From the NCBI GenBank assembly GCA_025174535.1, contig JALBUN010000023.1, forward strand, positions 2,356,001 to 2,420,000: DNA of 64,000 bases, read 5' to 3'. The notes below the pieces were generated by a model, which saw only the letters and a list, made by a program, of their open reading frames with translations, searched no databases and was not told where the DNA came from. Both the position numbers and the translations under genes were made by a program. Source of the DNA: Cantharellus purpuraceus. Lineage: Eukaryota > Basidiomycota > Agaricomycetes > Cantharellales > Hydnaceae. The number at the start of each line of letters is the position of its first letter. Positions within the stretch are counted from its first letter, which is position 1. Of this stretch, positions 1-10,794 are shown piece by piece.

Positions 1-79
1 CCTTAGCGTTAGCCTGTTAAGAACTCAGGATACAAGGTGGTGACAACCTGGCGACCTAACGGAGTTTGAATCCGGTTAG

Positions 80-1088
80 TGCTTCAGAAATGTAACATGT
101 CGCACAAGTCACTTGTTCTTCGCGCTGTCAAGAATACTCCCTCATTCCCCCGCATTTCTTCGCAAAAACTGGACATGTTTTGCACCGATATTGGTCTCGT
201 CGCCCTTGGATTTAGGTATCGTCCGGCGAGCACTGCTGTTCTGTGCTCATTAATAACAACTCAGATGCAAGGACAGCATACCTGCTCGATTTGTTCTTCA
301 TATCCGAGACTAGTGCACGTCGTTTCAACTCTGTCTTGCGGTCGGTACGTGCACTACTCTCCAAATACGAGCATACCGTGACTCCATTTACAGGAAGACA
401 CCGAGTTTAGGAACGTTCTTGTCGTATTTCACACAGAGATGGAGCAGGTGTTCTTCGTTAATGCTTCGCTCCTTCAAAATCAACACTTAGAGGCACAAAG
501 TGGAACACCATGGACATCATTTATCTACTTGACACCAGGTCCTCAAGATGTGCGGTATCTTCTATAAGATGTCCACGTTAATGTCAGTGATAAAATTCCC
601 CACAGGTTCCCGGACTCGTTGCTAAAATACATACTGTCTCCCAAACCATCCTCGACACCTGGAAAGATCAGTCCTCAACCTTTCACACGTGTATATCTTC
701 TCTTTCTCCTCCTCAAATGATCGCACTCGCCGGGTATCTCCTCGAGTATCCCGTCTCATATTATCCTACAGCCTCTATCCAAGATTCTTTCCTTCATGAC
801 ATTCCCCTGGACGTGTATGAATGTACCCTCTTTCCCAATACGCCAGACTTACCCAGGTTCGTCTATGAATACACTCATGAATATGACCACTCGATCACAC
901 ATCCCCCCATTCAACATAGACATTCGTTTATGAAGTTCTCTCGCCCCGTAGGGCTAGGCAGCTCTTCCACAGTACTCGCGGATAAGATTCATCGACGGTT
1001 TGAACAGAGATTGCTTCAATTACACCCTGACTGGAAAGAAATAAAGGTCACTTGCGAGACCAGGACAATGGACAGAGTTGCCATGTGA
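80..1088 (+). CDS. 3' part of a conserved protein, possibly DUF4504/UPF0739-like (5' end missing)
   Basis: Four exons join in frame: 80-215, 265-404, 448-549 and 606-1088, with GT-AG introns of 43-56 nt. They give about 226 residues and a stop at 1086-1088. There is no ATG at the left end and an acceptor AG lies just before position 80, so at least one upstream exon is outside or at the window edge. The product has a hydrophobic LLDLFFISET stretch, a VFFVNASLL strand and a conserved-looking C-terminal half (LAGYLLEYPVSYYP, later RRFEQRLL and DRVAM). That layout reminds me of the DUF4504 family (human C1orf74), whose function is unknown, but the match is from memory and weak. I see no catalytic motif, signal peptide or membrane span. 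The gene converges on POP7. Confidence 0.6.
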
Positions 1089-1570
1089 TATGGTTCACGT
1101 TCTTGGGCTTGGTGGTTCATGTATCATACTTGTATAGTCCTATATCTGATGCTTGATGCAACAGAATTGTCACGAGCCGCGTTTCCCAGTAGGTCATTGA
1201 CGTTGATGTTGCCAACTGAGATACGCCAGTACGCCCGCTACATGATTATAATGATAAACCCTACATTCAGAGGCCAGAAATCCTCACAGCCGGGCTACAA
1301 TATTCTTGCATGTGTTCCCTCCCCTTTCATGAGCACTGCATCATCCAACCACACGTGCCGTGCGTAGGATCACATAATGTAGATGTTGGATCTTTCCCAG
1401 TGTGGAAATATCCATGATCGGCATCAAAATTAAAAACACCGTCACTCCCCGCCGCACACCACATGCTATAGTTCATTGAAGCCACAGGAACGAACGCTCA
1501 GAGTGAAAGTAAGATCTGGTGTAGTCGGTGCTGGCGTTGAGTGCCGGGAGACATCGGTCCAAAACACTCT
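1089..1570. other. Intergenic region between convergent genes
   Basis: About 480 bp between the 3' ends of the first gene (+) and POP7 (-). I see no convincing ORF, RNA gene or repeat. It probably holds the two 3' UTRs. Confidence 0.5.
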
Positions 1571-2407
1571 TCAATTCATCTCCTCGTCTTCTTGTTCTTG
1601 TTCTTGAACAACGATGATTTCCCTGTGCTTGCCTTTTCCCCCAGACCCCTCAGCAGGCTGAGAGTTATTTGCGACAGGATCGCCAGCATCCCGGATTTTG
1701 AGTATCACACTGACTCCACCCTTTCCTCGAGTCCTCAAACTGATATCCTCATCCTCGTCATCTGGTATAACCTCATCCAACACTTCAATAGTACCCGTAC
1801 GGACCTCGAGGTGAAGATCGTCCTTCGCAAAAGGCAGAATCGCAGGAAGAGAAACAGACAGAGTGAGAAGATGAGGAATTGCAGCTCCCATGGCGCGAAG
1901 ATCGAGGACGTTATATCTGGATCCTGATATATAAGAAAAAACTACTAATGCTGTTGTTGAAAAAACGCACCCTTCATCGACCAGAAGCTTTTTGCATCGA
2001 CTAAGATAAGCAGCGAGAGGTGTATGACGCGTGATGCAGATCAGGTTCCTGCCTTCTTTGTGTGAAGACGTGGGGCCACTTGCAGACATCGAGGTAGGGA
2101 CCGTAGGAAAGGGGCGAGGGGGGGCGAGTTTGCGGATGTTTTCTCTGCGTACTGATGGCCGGGGTGCAGGTATCACACAAGCAGTAACAGGGGAGGAATT
2201 CCCCGTTGCCTTTCCCTTCCCCTTGCGTTGCTTTGGGACCTCGGGAGTGACGCCAGCTGATAGCGGCTCAAGTCGACTTTCGAGACTCTGCTGTTTTTTT
2301 GCGCGTTGTCCATAACTCTGCTTCGGGGCGATCTTCTTGTGCGAGTTTGAATCCAATTTGACCCGCTTGGTGTGTTCAGATTCACCCGACGCGTTTTTCC
2401 GTTTCAT
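1571..2407 (-). CDS. POP7: Ribonuclease P/MRP subunit Pop7 (Rpp20-like, Alba fold)
   Basis: Two exons on the minus strand (2407-1971 and 1916-1571) are separated by a 54-nt GT-AG intron and encode about 260 aa. I chose the ATG at 2407 because it opens a basic, low-complexity N-terminus (MKRKNASGESEHTKRVKLD); the upstream open frame looks like 5' UTR. The C-terminal half is the Alba-like core: ICITRHTPLAAYLSRCKKLL, then across the splice YNVLDLRAMGAAIPHLL, then LEVRTGTIEVLDEV. In known family members this subunit pairs with Rpp25/Pop6 and binds the P3 helix of RNase P/MRP RNA in nucleus and nucleolus. The N-terminal extension of about 120 residues and the acidic Gln/Glu-rich tail are longer than in yeast Pop7. 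It shares a 147-bp divergent promoter with eRF1. Confidence 0.85.
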   Translation of the reverse strand: MKRKNASGESEHTKRVKLDSNSHKKIAPKQSYGQRAKKQQSLESRLEPLSAGVTPEVPKQRKGKGKATGNSSPVTACVIPAPRPSVRRENIRKLAPPRPFPTVPTSMSASGPTSSHKEGRNLICITRHTPLAAYLSRCKKLLVDEGCVFSTTALVVFSYISGSRYNVLDLRAMGAAIPHLLTLSVSLPAILPFAKDDLHLEVRTGTIEVLDEVIPDDEDEDISLRTRGKGGVSVILKIRDAGDPVANNSQPAEGSGGKGKHREIIVVQEQEQEDEEMN

Positions 2408-2554
2408 GGTGCACCTTTGACAGGTCGTCACCGACGCCCTTGTGCGGAGCTTGAAGCTTGAAGATTTTTGGCTCCACACGTGGTCAAGGGCTATCCTCTT
2501 CCATCTTTCACGTCCGAGGTTATCTCTCTGCAGTGCACGCCATATCTCGCAGCC
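2408..2554. promoter_or_regulatory. Shared divergent promoter of POP7 and eRF1
   Basis: Only 147 bp separate the two start codons, which face away from each other, so the core promoters must overlap. No TATA element is obvious, as is common for housekeeping genes. Confidence 0.5.
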
Positions 2555-4229
2555 ATGAGTCAAGATGCAGCAGAACAGAATATACAGATGTGGAAAGTCA
2601 AGAAACTCATTAAGAGTTTAGATTCTGCAAGAGGGTTGGTTTTTTACCACTCTCTCGCTAGCGGGTCTGCTTAGAATCTTTGGGTAGAGCGGGCACATCC
2701 ATGATCAGTCTCATCATTCCACCCAAAGTATGTTTTTATCATGTTTCGTGTCGGAGATGCTAAAGCCATACAGGATCAAATCTCCCGTGTATCAGCAATG
2801 CTCACGCAAGAGTATGGAACTGCCTCAAACATCAAGTCTCGTGTCAACAGGCTCTCTGTTCTTGCAGCCATTACTAGCACACAGCAGCGTCTCAAACTGT
2901 ACAATCGAGTTCCCCCCAATGGATTGGTTCTCTTCGTCGGAACCATCTTAACTGACGAAGGGAAGGAGAAAAAGGTCTCTTTTGATTTTGAACCACATAA
3001 ACCTATCAACACGTGTGTCGTCTTTAACTCAGGCTTCCTGCCTGCTCACAGAATTGTCTTCCAGATCACTCTACCTTTGCGACAATAAATTCCACACGGA
3101 GGCGCTTTCCGAGCTTCTCGAGTCAGACTCTAAATTCGGATTCATTGTCATGGATGGCAACGGCTCCCTGTTCGGGACACTCGCCGGAAACACTCGGGAT
3201 GTGATCCACAAGTTCACCGTTGATCTCCCAAAGAAGCATGGACGTGGAGGACAGTCCGCCCTTCGTTTCTCGCGGCTTCGGGACGAAAAGCGACACAATT
3301 ACGTGAGAAAGGTGGCTGAATTGGCGGTGCAGCATTTCATCACCAATGACAAGGTCAATGTATCTGGGCTTGTTCTTGCAGGGAGTGCCGATTTCAAGAC
3401 TGAACTGAGCCAGAGCGATATGTTTGATCAGAGGCTTGTTGCAAAGGTTATTAAGGTCGTTGACGTCAGCTACGGAGGCGAAAATGGTTTCAATCAGGTA
3501 GGTAGCCGGTCCCCTCTCTTGAAACTTCAATTTAAATTATCGCACTAAGGCCATTGAGCTTGCTGGGGAGTCTCTCGCCAACGTGAAATTTGTCCAGGAG
3601 AAAAAACTGATCCAACGCTACTTTGATGAAATTAGTCAAGACACAGGAAAATACTGCTTCGGTATTGAGGACACCCTCAAGGGACTCGACCTTGGGGCCA
3701 TTGAGACGCTCATCGTTTGGGAGAATTTAGATGTCACACGATATGTCCTGCGCAATGCAGCAGGCGGTATGTATGAATACTTGTTGCATGGCCTAAGTGT
3801 TATAACGCTTGTGTTGTCACAGAGGAAATTGTTGTACACAGCAACAAAGAGCAGGAGAAAGATCGCGAAAAGTTCATTGACAAGTCAACTGGTGTTGAGA
3901 TGGAGCAAATTGCAGAGCCACAGAGTTTACTTGAATGGTTTGCGGAAAAGTACAAGGACTTCGGCGCAAATCTAGAGGTATGTTCTGATAATCTGGCATT
4001 TCACCGCTTGCCTGACATCCCTCCAAGTTCGTCACAAATAAATCTCAAGAAGGAGGTGTGTACATTGGTCAAATGAGTAAGTCCAGCAGACTAACTTGGT
4101 TGAACAGCTCAGTTTGTGAAAGGGTTTGGAGGCATTGGTGGATTACTTCGATACAAAGTCGATTTCACCCATCTTGCAACCTTCGAGGACGATGAGGACG
4201 AGTTCTATTCAGATGACGATGACCTCTGA
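2555..4229 (+). CDS. SUP45: Eukaryotic peptide chain release factor 1 (eRF1)
   Basis: Eight exons reconstruct a full-length eRF1. It recognises all three stop codons in the ribosomal A site and, with eRF3-GTP, triggers peptidyl-tRNA hydrolysis. Visible family motifs, in order, are a GTS motif (GAGTSMIS) near the start, NIKS ([11 protein letters not shown]) and YxCxxxF (YLCDNKF) for stop-codon reading, and the universally conserved GGQ loop in [20 protein letters not shown]. Domain 3 ends in a typical acidic tail ([15 protein letters not shown]). The ATG at 2555 gives the expected [19 protein letters not shown] start. Seven short GT-AG introns fall after RG, PPK, PINT, GFNQ, AAG, ANLE and QEG. 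All key residues are present and I see no sign of damage. Confidence 0.97.
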
Positions 4230-4957
4230 CGGTTTTGTCGGCTCCATTTTGGAGCCTCGGCTGGAGGTGCGAGGTACACTCCAGGCCGGGCGTGGAGTGG
4301 GGGGGAAAGTGGGGACGCCATGACCTGGCGGCGTTCCACGGAGAAGGATGAACATCAAGACAAGTTACTTCAACGCCTAATGTCAGAAAGTCAAGTCTGT
4401 GAATTCCAGGACCACAAGCTTGCCTACTCCGTCGTTGCGATGATTGGGTTGTGTCGGGAAGGGTTAATTCTTGAGTGTGAGGAAGAGTTGCATCGACATC
4501 AACGAAATCAACCATCCATGTAAGGTACGTTCCTATTCATCGGTGCTCACAAAAAATGCTAAGCATGGGCCACATAGGCTGGTCTGTTTAGTATCTGTGT
4601 TGTATGCAGTTAGACCCTCGTTGCTTGTCGTATTAGTATCACCAATTTAGCAGTTTTGTTGTGTTGCCGCCAATTGAGTGTGTTTGTGAAGTTCATGCTT
4701 TGGATCGATATCTCCTATTCGTGCGTTCGCGTACACGATCAGAAACGCATATTAACGTGAGTAAGGAGCCCCTCACGTGTCGGTTGAAGCCCCTCTTGAA
4801 GCCACTAGAAGTTGGCCTTATGGGAAATGCTCTACTAATTCGGCTATGAAAGGCAATATGATTTATGTCCGAATAATCCCATGCGTGATGCGTGACACGG
4901 ACTGGTGCCGGACAGCACGATGTCGCGTCTTGTGAATCGTCGAGGACTTCCCTGGAC
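4230..4957. other. Intergenic region between eRF1 and the amidohydrolase gene
   Basis: About 730 bp holding the eRF1 3' UTR and the promoter of the next gene. I see no convincing ORF, repeat or RNA gene. A tRNA-like stretch near 4790-4855 was considered and rejected. Confidence 0.5.
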
Positions 4958-7900
4958 ATGGCGTTGGAAAAACCACTAGGTTTAAAGACTCTAGACGAGT
5001 CAGCCTTGCACTGTCCCAAGCGTAACTTAAATGTGGTCGTCGCCTCCAAGGCGTCCAAGCCCCGGATCAACATACTTCGAGTTACAACGTTCACCGTGGC
5101 AGCGGCTTTGACATACCTCATTCTTTGGACCACGACCTATTTCGATATTTCAGGCCATTCTGTGAAGATATCCAGAACTAAGCCCTCAAACCCGGCTGAC
5201 AAGTGGCTAGACAATGACTGGCCATATCATGAGCAAGAGCCTTGGGATATCTCTACTGACTTTGCGTATCCACGAGTCTTGGAATATGAGGTGGGCCTTT
5301 GTTTATTGCCCATAGGTTGCGCTTTGTTCAATGCCTTTAGGTCGATGAGGGTACCTGGATGAGACTCGATGTTCATCCGAAAACCGGCGAGATCGTCTTT
5401 GACTTGATAGGTTGACTAGTTTTACGATTTTTGAGTTCAGGCAATTAATGTTTTGTAGGCGATATTTACTGTCTTACGCCGGGCTCCTCACGAGCCCATC
5501 CAGTATTGCTCGGCGCCCCTCATGACAGTGACCCCCATTTCAGCCCTGACGGTGACCGTTTGGTATTCCGTTCGGATGCGGAATTGGGGGTGGAAAATAT
5601 TTGGGTAATCCCATGGGAGAGCTGTAACGCTGCTGCACTCCGTCCCGACCCAGATCTAGAACCACAAGGAGTATCTTTCGGCGAGGAGCTTACGAGTGCA
5701 TTGGCTGTCCAAGCGGAAGATGAGATGATGCTGTCCAGTGGTGCCAAGGAGACTAGCTTCCGAAAACGCCGTAGACTGCTCAGAGAAGGGAGACTTCATG
5801 GTGAGCCAGTTGATTTCTCAGTTGGTCTCTGCGTGACGTTATACCCAGCTCATAGAGTCACCAATGAAACGTATCGATTCGTTACCGATGCAAGGTTTCA
5901 CCCATCTGGGAATACCGTGATTGCTTGCAAGTGGTTCACCAGTGCTCGCTCGATTCCTGCGGGGGAAGGTTGGCAATATGGAGTTCCCGACGTTTCTGAT
6001 CTTTATCGGGGTAGTGATAACTTGAAGCGTATTATACGTATAGGAGATGGAAAGAGGATTATCTCCCGGAACTTAGCCGCTGGTTGGTCCCCAGAGCAGT
6101 ACCCTGATCAGCAGCTTGGGAGCGAGCAGTTCATTTGGCGTGGTACTGACACTGTTATTTACTCCAAGAAACCATATCAGGAGCTTTCGGGAATCTTTGA
6201 ATACAGTAATGGTGGGAAGATCCCATCTATTTCTTGCTCTAGACAATGTTCAGCCTGATTTGCAGATGTCCATTTGGGGATTCATGGAATCTACTCTCAA
6301 AACCTCACTACTGGGGAGACAGAGACTTTAGTAGACCCTTTTCCAGGTGGTGCCAGTCGTCCAGAGTTGTCCAGAGACGGTACCACCCTTGCCTTCGTGC
6401 GACGCGTACGAGACAAAGAGGCGTTGGCCTTGCTGTATGCGTCTCGTTTTCCGTGTCTCGATAGGAAATCTGACATGTATGCTTTCCGTAGGGACCTTCA
6501 ATCCGGAAGCCTGCATTATCTTTGGTACGGGCTCACTTATGACCTTACACCTATTCCACCTCCCATGGGAACTTATCCATCGTTCGCATTCACGCCAAAT
6601 GATGATGGTATTATCATCTGGGCGGCAGGGAAATTGTGGCATGTTCCGTTATCAGTAAATTCCCGCGGAGAGAAGGTTTCTGGAGGCAATCCTGTCAATA
6701 TCCCGTTCAAAGCCAAAGTGGAGAAGCGGCTCGCTGCGACACTTAGACCGTCTACCAACTTGACTACTACGGAGACTGCAGATAGACAGCGTGTCTACTC
6801 TTTCAAGGAGCTCTCGGTGGATGGTACCGGCAAGAAGGTTTTATTCCAGGCAGCTGGGATAACTTATATACAAGAAGTAGGCTCGTCGTCACCAGCCGAT
6901 CCTGTCCCTGTCTTGTACCCTTCCGCGTCATACTATTCTCCTTCATTTGTGGCAGGCTTCTCGAGTTTAGTGCTGCATAGCAGGTGGTCGGAAACGAATT
7001 TCACTACGTTTGAGTTGGCCGATGTTCATTCCAGGGATGTGTATGATCTGTCGAAAGGCCTGCCCTTGGGGAGATATATATCACCAGTCCTTTGTGACTG
7101 TAGCTCACCGAACCGCAAGATGGCTTTCGTTCGTCTTGGAGGGGACACATTGACAGGGAATGTCTTGGCGACTGCCGGGGCAGGAATCATGATCGCTGAC
7201 ATCACACTTCCACACTCAAGAACTGGCTATAACGAACAATTACCATCAGGGGATATTATTCTTCGGAACTTGCAGTTCGTTCCCTCGGAGATCAACCTCT
7301 CAGATGCCGCCTTTATCAAGCTGCGGTTTGTCGATAGAGGCGCTAAGCTGCTCGTAGAGGATTTTGGTCGAAGTTTCCTCCTCGATTTAGAGGCAGGTCC
7401 TGACAAGTTTGGAAAGTACAAGCATACCACATTGGTAACTGCCAGCACAGGAACAGAAGTTGCAGTCGCTTCAATCATAACTTCTTCGTCTAAGAAAGCC
7501 AGAGTGACTATATCATATACAGCATTTGTCGACTTTAAGCAAGTCTTCCTTGTAAATGGGGAACAGGCTACCCAATCGCCCTTACGGAGCAAGCCGGGGA
7601 AAGCGACTCCCGGGCTCAAGCAAGTCAGTGTCGATGGAGGTCATGATATTAAGTGGAGTATGGATGGGAAAACGTTATTTTGGTTGTTAGGTATGTCTTG
7701 AGCTTATATTTGTGTCAAACAAATGTCTGATACCCCGCAAGGGCCCTACCTTCATTCCATCGATGCTGCTTCACTCGCTGATGACAAGGTACTCCCTACG
7801 GTACAGGAGATTATGGTACAGTACGATAGCGACATCGCACGTCTAAAGAATGATGGTCGTGCAGCTTCTTTGGTGACGCACCGCGATTCAGGCAGCCTTG

Positions 7901-9521
7901 TTGATCTTGAAAACTCTGACGTGCTCGCGATTACCAACGCGACACTATTGACCTTCGACACTGGCCATTTCAGTAGCGACCATCTCCCCAATGGTGTGTT
8001 ATTAGCCAAAGCCGGTGTCATAACCCAGGTAGGCTTTGCAAGCGAAGTGTGTATCCCTCGAGGAGCACATATCATCGATGCCAGTGGAGGTACTAGTTGA
8101 TTCAGTTATCTGATGATTTGGGTATCTCCTTGACATATTTGTTCACTTCTTTAAGGTCTCCTGACACCTGGATTCATTGATGTTCATGCACACTGGAGCG
8201 GATTCAGCGTCCAGCTTCCCACAAGGTCGTGGGAACTTGAAACTTTTCTGGCATATGGGGTCACAACTCTTCATAACCCGAGCAGGTTTGAAATGGTGAT
8301 CTTTTTGATGTAGGACTTTCTTTATTAATGTTATTCTATCTCAGTGACAATAGGGATGGATATCACGAGAGGTTCTTGGTGGAATCGGGCAAATCCATTG
8401 GTCCCAGGATCTACCACACCGGAGATGTAATATATGGGGCCGCCATGCGCTCTCTCCATCAAAGCATAGCGAACATGGGCGAAGCACGCTCGGCACTTGT
8501 GCGAATCAAAGCTGAAGGTGGACCGTCCAGCTTTTCTTACAAGAACTATCAATTGCCTAGCCGGTTGGTAGTTGTTAAGCGCTCTCCTGAAATCGCTCTT
8601 GCTTATCAATTGCAGGGCTTCACGCCAACGACTCCTTCTCGCCGCAAAAGAGGTGTCCATGCTTTGCGTCCCGGAGGGAGGCATGAATTATGATTGGGAC
8701 ATAACATATATTATTGACGGTGAGCCTTTCTCATCCATAATATCATTTTCTCATCATCCACATCGAGAGTAGGGATGACTACTGTCGAACATGCAATTCC
8801 GATCCCCGTTTTGTACGACGATGTACTCACACTGTACTCACAAAGTGGGACTGCTTCAACGCCTACCCACATTGTTAATTATGGCGGCGTAATGGGCGAG
8901 CAACTTGTGTGGGGAACGGTCGATATACCAAATGATCCTAAGTAAATTTTCAAGGAATCAGTCATTTGTAGTGGCTGAGAATGCACACGCAGGCTCCGTC
9001 GGCTGACAAGACACGATATACTAGAAGGTCTATCGGAAACGACTAAACGCCCTATCGAATGTGAGGATTTGCACTCTTGACCGGACGTTCGCTGAGGTTT
9101 TCCCATTTCAGCGTTCGTTCTATTCAACACATCGGCTTCAGTCGCAGAGTTAGTGAATCGCGGAGCGCTCGCCAATATTGGAGCCCATGGAGAGCCGCCT
9201 TTGGGTCTCATGTACCACGCAGAGATGCAATTCACGCTGGCGGGCGGTTTGAATGAATATGAAGTGCTCAGGGCTGCAACCCGTGATGGGGCACTCTCCC
9301 TGGGCCTCTTTGATTCAATTGGCAGCCTCAGCCCCGGCAAGCTTGCGGACATGGTGTTATATCCCGCAGGCATGGTCTTTGAGCAGTTCCGTCATCTCCG
9401 TCCTACACAGCATCCTCGGTTTGTGGTTAGAGGAGGAAGGGTTTTCGATGCAACTACCATGACCGAGGAGTGGCCAGTCAAGGGCAGAAAACATATGCTA
9501 CCCAAGGTCAACGCCGATTAA
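4958..9521 (+). CDS. Membrane-anchored TolB-like propeller fused to an amidohydrolase
   Basis: Eleven exons encode roughly 1,340 aa. The first in-frame ATG is 4958; the frame upstream of it has no ATG. Residues of about 50-75 (RVTTFTVAAALTYLILWTT) form one transmembrane segment after a basic cytosolic stretch, so a type II orientation is likely. Next come WD40-like/PD40 propeller repeats (EGTWMRLDVHPKTGEIVFDL, HFSPDGDRLVFRSD, and others). The C-terminal third is an amidohydrolase-superfamily barrel: GLLTPGFIDVHAHW supplies the HxH metal motif, followed by HNPSSDN, VPEGGMNYDWD, GAHGE and the closing GSLSPGKLADMVLYPAG. Bacterial and fungal proteins with this fusion exist but their substrates are mostly undefined, so none is assigned. 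No frameshift is seen. The stop lies 55 bp from the convergent phosducin-like gene. Confidence 0.85.
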
Positions 9522-9576
9522 GGGTATGATGTGTACAATTTCACTCTGTAGTCTTTCTACTGGTTACATTATATAA

Positions 9577-10514
9577 TCACAAGTCAAAGTCCGAGTCCGA
9601 GTCTTCCTTGCCCGTTCCCGTCCGCAGATTCTTGGATGCTGTTGGACGAGTGGAACGGAGGTTCATTGATAAGTGTTCTCCGTCATCCTCTCTTTCGTCC
9701 AAGCCTTTGTCTGTAGTAGATGGCTGGGGTGAAGTGATTGCCAATGATATTATTAACATGGCTTCAAGCTCTGCAGAGAAATTGTCGGATGACAAGAGGT
9801 TATGAAGAGCTCAAGGGAACGAACCCGCAATGGTTCTTTCTCGATCCCCGCCCCATGCGACAACTTGGCGAGTAACTTCGCCCCCTCGATAGATAATGAG
9901 GGTGGGACAAAGGTGATCGGCATAATTTGGTATGCACTTATCGCCCACGATGGACACAAACTTTGTTGCAGGATGACGCTTCGCGAGCAGCCGTAACTGG
10001 TTGAAGAGTCGGGTGCTAGCAACCTGACTAGATCACACAGGAGGTCATTTAGCTGCATACAGAGTGCGCAAAAGGTAAAAATCACCCGTCTTTGTACAAG
10101 AAACAAATGACTCCGGTGCCTTTGATCTGCGACTCACCAGGAACATCCAAATTGCTCGCATCGGTGACTTCTCTCGTATAATCCTCGCGACCAATAGGGT
10201 AGACCTCCCCGAATCTGGCGGCCCTCTCCGCACTCTGAAGTTCTGCGAGTCTCTGGCGCCGATACGATGCGATCATGCGCTCAGTGTCCGAGTCAGTGGC
10301 ATCCTCTTCCAAATCATGGAGTTCAGAAGGAGAGGCATTGGACAAGACGCTCTCTATCTTTGGGGAGGAAGGCGGAGAAGGTGATGGCGGGGTTGGCTCA
10401 CGGGGTGGTAATATACCATGCTTGCGCAAGGCGTCATTGCTGGATACATCTGTTAACAAAACACGAGTTATTCGGGACTTGGACTTGCAATTCTGTGTCT
10501 TCGTTGGGATTCAT
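9577..10514 (-). CDS. PLP1: Phosducin-like protein with thioredoxin fold (Plp1 type)
   Basis: The start is the ATG at 10514, in a 26-nt first exon reading MNPNEDTE plus two bases. Using a GC-AG intron at 10440-10488 restores the family N-terminus MNPNEDTEFNDALRKHGILP. The thioredoxin-like domain reads VICFLYKDG, then RLFNQLRLLAKRHPATKF, VSIVGDKCIPNYADHLCPTL and IIYRGGEVTRQVVAWGGD. The C-terminus is acidic and ends DSDSDFDL. Family members bind G-beta-gamma or act with the CCT chaperonin on beta-tubulin and G-beta folding, in the cytosol. Two further GT-AG introns are used downstream. The gene is divergent from Dicer (280 bp) and convergent with the amidohydrolase. The exact subfamily (Plp1 versus Plp2) is inferred. 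Confidence 0.85.
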
Positions 10515-10794
10515 GGCAAACGGTCTCAGACAATAATACTAGTCTTCTGCGCTGCGGCAACGTCACATGTCACACTCACAGCCACTGAGTCACAGGCGAC
10601 CTCCACTGGTGGGTGGCACGCCCTACTTATATAAATAGTAAGCTTGCCACACTAGATTTCCTTTGTCTTCTTCTCCTTCACTGCCATCGATCTGCTGGAC
10701 CACTGTGTCGCACTTCCGAACCACAACATACGTTGGACCGCTTCAGTGCCTGCAGGTTACGCTACTGATTTCCCACTAGTGGCTTTATAGAGTC
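10515..10794. promoter_or_regulatory. Divergent promoter region of the phosducin-like gene and Dicer
   Basis: 280 bp between opposed start codons. A TATA-like element (TTATATAAATAG) at about 10626-10637 is oriented for Dicer and sits about 160 bp upstream of its ATG, leaving room for a 5' UTR. Confidence 0.45.

Noticed and set aside
717..1088. A self-contained 123-aa gene starting at the ATG at 717
   Set aside because: The frame continues upstream to 606 and joins three earlier exons in phase, so this ATG is internal.
4788..4855. tRNA-like stretch on the minus strand with TAGTAGAGC and GGCTTCAAGAGG
   Set aside because: No complementary acceptor stem and only a degenerate B box; it does not fold as a tRNA by eye.
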